Assembly: GCA_031407765.1 (NCBI GenBank) | Contig: JANOIR010000649.1 | Coordinates: 1 to 16,390 of the forward strand | Source: JBDSLU01 sp031407765 | Lineage (GTDB): Bacteria > Acidobacteriota > Vicinamibacteria > Vicinamibacterales > Vicinamibacteraceae | Direction of reading: 5' to 3' | Length of the DNA stretch: 16,390 nucleotides | Shown here: positions 12,742-16,390 of the stretch, one piece after another | Position numbering within the stretch: position 1 is the stretch's first letter | How the letters are laid out: the number at the start of each line of letters is the position of its first letter | Position numbers and translations under genes: made by a program | The notes under the pieces: generated by a model | What the model was told of the DNA's origin: nothing | Database searches by the model: none | Seen by the model: only the letters and a program-made list of their open reading frames with translations

Positions 12742-15700
12742 CAGAAGTAGAACTTGAGCCCGAACTGAATGATGCGGGCTGGCGCGGCGGTCAGAATCTG
12801 GCCGAAGCCGGCGGACTCTCGGGCGATGTTCGGCGGGCCGAAGTTGGCGTGGTTGAAGGCATTGAATACCTCGGCGCGGAACTGGATTCGGCGCCGTGCG
12901 CCGGCTGCGAAGTCCTTCGCCAGCGTGAAGTCGAACGTCGACATGCCGGGCCCGCGCATGATGCCGACGCCGGCTGTCCCGAAGGCCTGCGGCGCCGGAC
13001 TGAAGGCCGCGAATGCGTCCGTGTTGAACCATCGGCCGACCGTCCGCTCCGATTCGGGAAGCTGGGGATCGCCGACAAGGTTGGGCCGGGCCCGGCGTTC
13101 ACCGCCAATGCCGAGCACCGACGCGCCGCCGAGGGTCGCCGTCAAGCCGAGCCCGCTCTGCACGGCGTGGATGCCGGTCAGTTGCCAGCCGCCGAGCAGG
13201 GCATCGGTCATCGTCGACCAGTCGTTGCCGAATCGGCGGCCCCGGCCGAACGGCAGCTCCCAGATGTAGCTCGCCACGAAGCGCTGCTTGACGTCGAATT
13301 CGGCCAGGCCGCGCTCCGCCTGCAGATTGTTGCCGTCCTGGGGCTCACGGAACGTGCCGGTGTCGAATCCGGCACCTCCTCCGCTCGTCGAGATGTGATC
13401 CGGCGACTCGGTCAGCGCCTTGCCCCACGTGTAGCTGACGAGCGCACTGAGCCCGCGTGAGAACCGCTTCTCGAGTCTGGCCTGGAGCGAGTTGTAGCTG
13501 GCGTCGACGCGGTTCTCCATCCACTGGATGTCGCCGAAGGCGGAATAGGGCCGTGGCCCAGCAGACTGCGAGCCGTTCGCATTGGTGATGACCGACGCCT
13601 GGTTGAGGTTGCGGAATCCGTTCAGCTTCGTGCCCTTGTTGCCGACATAGGCAAGGTCGAAGAGCAGGTCGGGCATCAGCTCGTACTGGATGCCGAGGTT
13701 GTACTGCTGGACATACGGTGTCCGTTGGTTCGCATCCTGCGCGCGGCGCGACACCGTCGTCGCCAGCGAGGTGGGATCCAGGAGTCCCGACGGGTAGCCG
13801 TTCAGGAGCCGGAAGGGGGCCGCCGAGGCCACGGCGGCCGCGCCCGTGACGCCGGTCTGGAGCAGGTTGTCGACGAGGTACGGCGGGTTGAAGCCGAGCA
13901 GCCCTTCGCGCCCCTGCCGGACGGTGTGGGTGTAAAACACCCCGTAGCCGCTCCGGATGACCCAGCGCGGCCCGGGCGTGTAGGCAAAGCCGATGCGCGG
14001 CGCGAAGTTGTTGCGGTCCGGGTGGATGAGCGCGCGATCGAACACGTCGCCATCCTTGGCGAAGACCATCTGCCCGGCGACCGGATCGAAGTTCGAGAAG
14101 CGGTTGTCCCTCTCGCGCGGCGGCGTCGCGTACTCGTAGCGGAGGCCGGCGTTGACGGTGAGCGAGGAGGTGAGCTTGTAGTCGTCCTGCACGAAGTAGA
14201 ACTGCATGTCCTGCCCCTGGTCCATCACCGTGTAGCTGGTGAGGGCGAGCTGCGAGGGCAGGCCGAGGAGCAGGTCGCCGACGGCGCGGTTGGTGAACCG
14301 ATTCTCGAAGTTGAGGCGCCCGATCGTGGCGTTGAGATCGTTGATGCGGGTCTGAACGTGCAAGAACTCGCCGCCGAACTTCACGAAGTGGGCGCCTCGG
14401 TTCCAGCTGAACGTCGCCCGCGGATTCCACGACCGCGGCGTCTGGAACTGCGGCGTCGACGTGTGCCGGCCCACCGCGTCGAAGCCCTGGATGTTGAACT
14501 TGGGCATGCCGCCCACGATCGCGTCGTCGCCCGGCACGTTGCCCAGTCCGATCTCGGCCGGCCCATCGACGCCGACGTTCGGCGGATACGTGTAGTAGTT
14601 TCCACGCGCCAGGCCAAGCCGGAAGTCACCCACCAGCTGCGACGACGCAATCCAGGTCGCCCCGAGGGCCAGCCCCTGCGAGCGGTTCAGGCTCGAGCCG
14701 AACGCATCGTTGAACGATCCTTCGGCCAGGCCGGGCAGCGGCGACGGGCGGAAGGTGTCGGTGTCGACGAAACTGTACCGTCCGAACATGCTCAACGTCG
14801 GCGTGATCTGGTGATCGAGGCGCACGTCGAACTGGTCCTGCCGCACCTTCGTCACCGGCGTGGAGGCATAGATGGTGGTGCCCGCCACGTTCGGGTCCGG
14901 GATCAGCGCGACGATGGCGGCGCCGACGGGATCCCAGCGCTCGCGCGGAATCACCCACTGCCCTGCCGCATTCTGGGCAAACTGCGGCCGCCCCGCCGCG
15001 AAGGGATCGACGACGGCGGTGCCGAACAGACCCTGCTTCTCGGCCGCCGTCGGCACCTGGCGCACACGCGGGACGCCTTCGTTGTCGCGCAGGCCCTCGT
15101 AGTCACCAAACCAGAACGTCCGGTTCTTGACCAGTGGGCCGCCGATCGCGGCGCCGAACTGGTTGCGCCGCCGCTCCGGCTTCGGCGCCTTGAGCGCGTT
15201 CGAGAAGAAGTTGTTGGCGTCGAGCGCATCGTTGCGGAGGAACTCATAGAGCGTCCCGCGCATGGCGTTGGTGCCCGACTTGATCGTGGCGTTCACCACC
15301 GCCCCGGAGCTACGCCCGTATTCGGCCGAGTAGGCATTGGTCTGGATCTTGAACTCCTGCAGCGCGTCGACCGAGGGCTGAACCAGCTGCACGTTCTCGC
15401 CGCGGAACGAGTTGGAGTACGAGATGTTGTCGACGCCATCGAGCAGGAACACGTTGTTGAACGTGCGGTTGCCGTTGACGTTGAAGGCACCCTTGAAGTT
15501 GACGCTGGCGAGACGCGGCGTCGTCGGCAGCACACCGGGCGTGAGCAGCGCCAGCTGGTTGTAGTCTCGGCCGTTGAGCGGCAGGTCGACGATCTTCCGC
15601 TGGTCGATCACGGCGCCGCGCGACGAGGTCTGGCTGTCCAGCAGCGAAGGCGCGCCGACCACTTCGACCGACTCCGTCACCTGCCCCGGCTGCAGCGTGA

Positions 15701-16025
15701 CATCGAGCCGGGCCACCTGGGCCACGTGAAGGGTGACGCCGCTGCGGTTCGTGCGCGTGAAGCCGCTCTGTTCGACCGTCAGCGAGTACTCGCCCGGCCG
15801 AAGACTGGGGACGGTGTAGATGCCGTCGGCGTTCGTCCGCGTGGTGACGCTGATGCCGGTCGCGGCATTGGTGACGACCACGATGGCGTGGGCCAACACG
15901 GCGCCACCGCTGTCTCTGACGACGCCGGTCACCGTGGCTGTCTCCTGTTGCGCGACGGCCTCTACTGCGCCGAGGACGAACACGCACAGCGAGGCACACA
16001 CCCAAAGCAACCAGCGTTCGTACAT
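12741..16025 (-). CDS. Oar-like TonB-dependent receptor with carboxypeptidase-regulatory-like domain (1094 aa)
   Basis: The signal peptide (about residues 1-26) ends in AVA before QQ. Residues about 30-120 form the carboxypeptidase-regulatory-like domain (TATVTGVVRDSGGAVLAHAI, TRTNADGIYTVPSLRPGEYS). Then come the plug blocks DLPLNGRDYNQLALLTPGVL, NGNRTFNNVFLLDGVDNISY and AYSAEYGRSSGAVVNATIKS, and a barrel of about 850 residues ending in IIQFGLKFYF with a terminal Phe. The order and motifs are those of the long Oar-like receptors greatly expanded in Acidobacteriota. The true start is the ATG at 16025: GGAGGAG lies 8 nt before it, whereas the in-frame GTG at 16031 sits only 2 nt after that site. 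The gene heads a pair with the overlapping 525-residue protein. The ligand is unknown; large peptides or glycans are typical guesses for the group. Confidence 0.93.
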   Translation of the reverse strand: MYERWLLWVCASLCVFVLGAVEAVAQQETATVTGVVRDSGGAVLAHAIVVVTNAATGISVTTRTNADGIYTVPSLRPGEYSLTVEQSGFTRTNRSGVTLHVAQVARLDVTLQPGQVTESVEVVGAPSLLDSQTSSRGAVIDQRKIVDLPLNGRDYNQLALLTPGVLPTTPRLASVNFKGAFNVNGNRTFNNVFLLDGVDNISYSNSFRGENVQLVQPSVDALQEFKIQTNAYSAEYGRSSGAVVNATIKSGTNAMRGTLYEFLRNDALDANNFFSNALKAPKPERRRNQFGAAIGGPLVKNRTFWFGDYEGLRDNEGVPRVRQVPTAAEKQGLFGTAVVDPFAAGRPQFAQNAAGQWVIPRERWDPVGAAIVALIPDPNVAGTTIYASTPVTKVRQDQFDVRLDHQITPTLSMFGRYSFVDTDTFRPSPLPGLAEGSFNDAFGSSLNRSQGLALGATWIASSQLVGDFRLGLARGNYYTYPPNVGVDGPAEIGLGNVPGDDAIVGGMPKFNIQGFDAVGRHTSTPQFQTPRSWNPRATFSWNRGAHFVKFGGEFLHVQTRINDLNATIGRLNFENRFTNRAVGDLLLGLPSQLALTSYTVMDQGQDMQFYFVQDDYKLTSSLTVNAGLRYEYATPPRERDNRFSNFDPVAGQMVFAKDGDVFDRALIHPDRNNFAPRIGFAYTPGPRWVIRSGYGVFYTHTVRQGREGLLGFNPPYLVDNLLQTGVTGAAAVASAAPFRLLNGYPSGLLDPTSLATTVSRRAQDANQRTPYVQQYNLGIQYELMPDLLFDLAYVGNKGTKLNGFRNLNQASVITNANGSQSAGPRPYSAFGDIQWMENRVDASYNSLQARLEKRFSRGLSALVSYTWGKALTESPDHISTSGGGAGFDTGTFREPQDGNNLQAERGLAEFDVKQRFVASYIWELPFGRGRRFGNDWSTMTDALLGGWQLTGIHAVQSGLGLTATLGGASVLGIGGERRARPNLVGDPQLPESERTVGRWFNTDAFAAFSPAPQAFGTAGVGIMRGPGMSTFDFTLAKDFAAGARRRIQFRAEVFNAFNHANFGPPNIARESAGFGQILTAAPARIIQFGLKFYF

Positions 16026-16033
16026 TCGCACAA

Positions 16034-16040
16034 CTCCTCC
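16034..16040 (-). promoter_or_regulatory. Ribosome-binding site fixing the second TBDR start
   Basis: GGAGGAG on the minus strand, 8 nt before the ATG at 16023-16025, rules out the GTG at 16029-16031, which is only 2 nt away. Confidence 0.7.
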
Positions 16041-16051
16041 TTCGTGAACAG

Positions 16052-16082
16052 GGGCCGGTCGCTAGCGGCCCGCGTTTCGCGG
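16052..16082 (-). repeat. Two small adjacent hairpins upstream of the second TBDR
   Basis: GGGCCG (16052-16057) pairs with CGGCCC (16066-16071), and CCGCG-TTT-CGCGG (16070-16082) is a second 5-bp stem. They overlap by two bases, so only one can form fully. They lie in the 139-nt gap between the unknown gene at the right edge and the TBDR. They may act as a weak terminator for the former, without a T-run, or as leader structure for the latter. Confidence 0.25.
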
Positions 16083-16164
16083 AGGGTATGCGCGTCGTGT
16101 AAAGGAAGTGCGACGCCCAGAACGATCTCACGGCGTCGGCCCGCTCGGACGCCTGACTACGGGG

Positions 16165-16390
16165 CTAGCGCTGCGGTGCGCTTCGCGGTTTGGGTTCTGG
16201 CCACCTCGTGAGGACGTCGATCTGCTTCGTCACAGAGCGCACACGTTCGGCAACGCCCGCGAGATTGGCAGCAGTGGGCTGGCGCAGGCTGGCGGCAGCT
16301 GCGGCCACCTGCTCGCGAAGCAAGGTCAATCGCCCCTGAAGCTCCGCGTCGAGGATGGCAGCGGCGATCCTGTCGATGCGGCTGCGCACG
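16165..16390 (-). CDS. C-terminal fragment of an unrecognised helical protein (runs off right edge)
   Basis: At least 74 residues are visible before a stop at 16165-16167. The first visible in-frame start-like codon (GTG at 16389) is at the very edge, so the real start is probably outside the window. The sequence is Ala/Leu/Arg/Gln-rich and predicted helical (IDRIAAAILDAELQGRLTLL, then LAGVAERVRSVTKQIDVL), with a basic Pro-containing tail. It resembles a coiled-coil segment without a diagnostic motif. It has the same strand as the TBDR but is separated by 139 nt, so it is probably not in the same operon. Confidence 0.5.
   Translation of the reverse strand, partial: VRSRIDRIAAAILDAELQGRLTLLREQVAAAAASLRQPTAANLAGVAERVRSVTKQIDVLTRWPEPKPRSAPQR

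Noticed and set aside
13725..16211. An 828-codon open frame on the plus strand opposite the second TBDR
   Set aside because: It is Arg/Val/Glu-rich with no domain signature and exactly mirrors a clear TBDR on the other strand. Long antisense frames are expected in GC-rich coding DNA.

Overview
The window is GC-rich with dense, almost entirely minus-strand coding. It carries two TonB-dependent receptors (TBDRs) of the Oar type, each with a carboxypeptidase-regulatory-like N-terminal domain, plus exported c-type cytochromes, a Tat-type sulfite-oxidase family gene and an exported TIM-barrel protein. Together these suggest a free-living diderm with many TBDRs, most like Acidobacteriota (for example the Vicinamibacteria). 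This is inferred from gene content only: there is no rRNA or other marker, and Gemmatimonadota or another TBDR-rich phylum is not excluded. No tRNA, rRNA, CRISPR array, insertion sequence or phage gene was seen.

Region A (1-5527, minus strand) reads from right to left as one tightly spaced cluster: a TBDR, a secreted right-handed beta-helix-like protein, a small lipoprotein and a degenerate receiver-domain protein, with gaps of 27, 7 and 15 nt. Next comes only the C-terminal part of an alkaline phosphatase, running off the left edge. The phosphatase remnant suggests a phosphate theme, but that link is an inference.

Region B (5744-9443, minus strand) holds, in transcription order, a SigZ-like ECF sigma factor, a 67-residue protein with eight cysteines, an ArsN2-type acetyltransferase fused to a cupin, a SoxC/sulfite-dehydrogenase-like molybdoenzyme gene and a SoxD-like cytochrome c. 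The first three look like a small metalloid-response module. The acetyltransferase has a convincing sigma-70-type promoter, and an inverted repeat overlaps it. The molybdoenzyme gene is damaged: its molybdenum-ligand cysteine is arginine, about 22 codons are missing, and two frameshifts compensate each other. Its cytochrome partner is intact.

Region C (9478-11096) is a divergent pair: an exported xylose-isomerase-like TIM-barrel protein (minus) and a small exported cytochrome c (plus, the only plus-strand gene). They share an intergenic region with a perfect 8-bp-arm palindrome.

Region D (11164-16025, minus strand) is a second, larger Oar-like TBDR whose stop codon overlaps the start of a 525-residue exported protein of unknown function. 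That protein has a Asp-His-Glu core reminiscent of the NPP1/Vps62 fold and a CPICG zinc-ribbon-like motif. The right edge carries the C-terminus of an unrecognised helical protein.

The best candidates for something undescribed are the sigZ/Cys-rich/ArsN2-cupin module, the TBDR-coupled 525-residue protein and the TBDR/beta-helix/lipoprotein/pseudo-receiver cluster. Every functional assignment rests on motif recognition by eye, without database searches.
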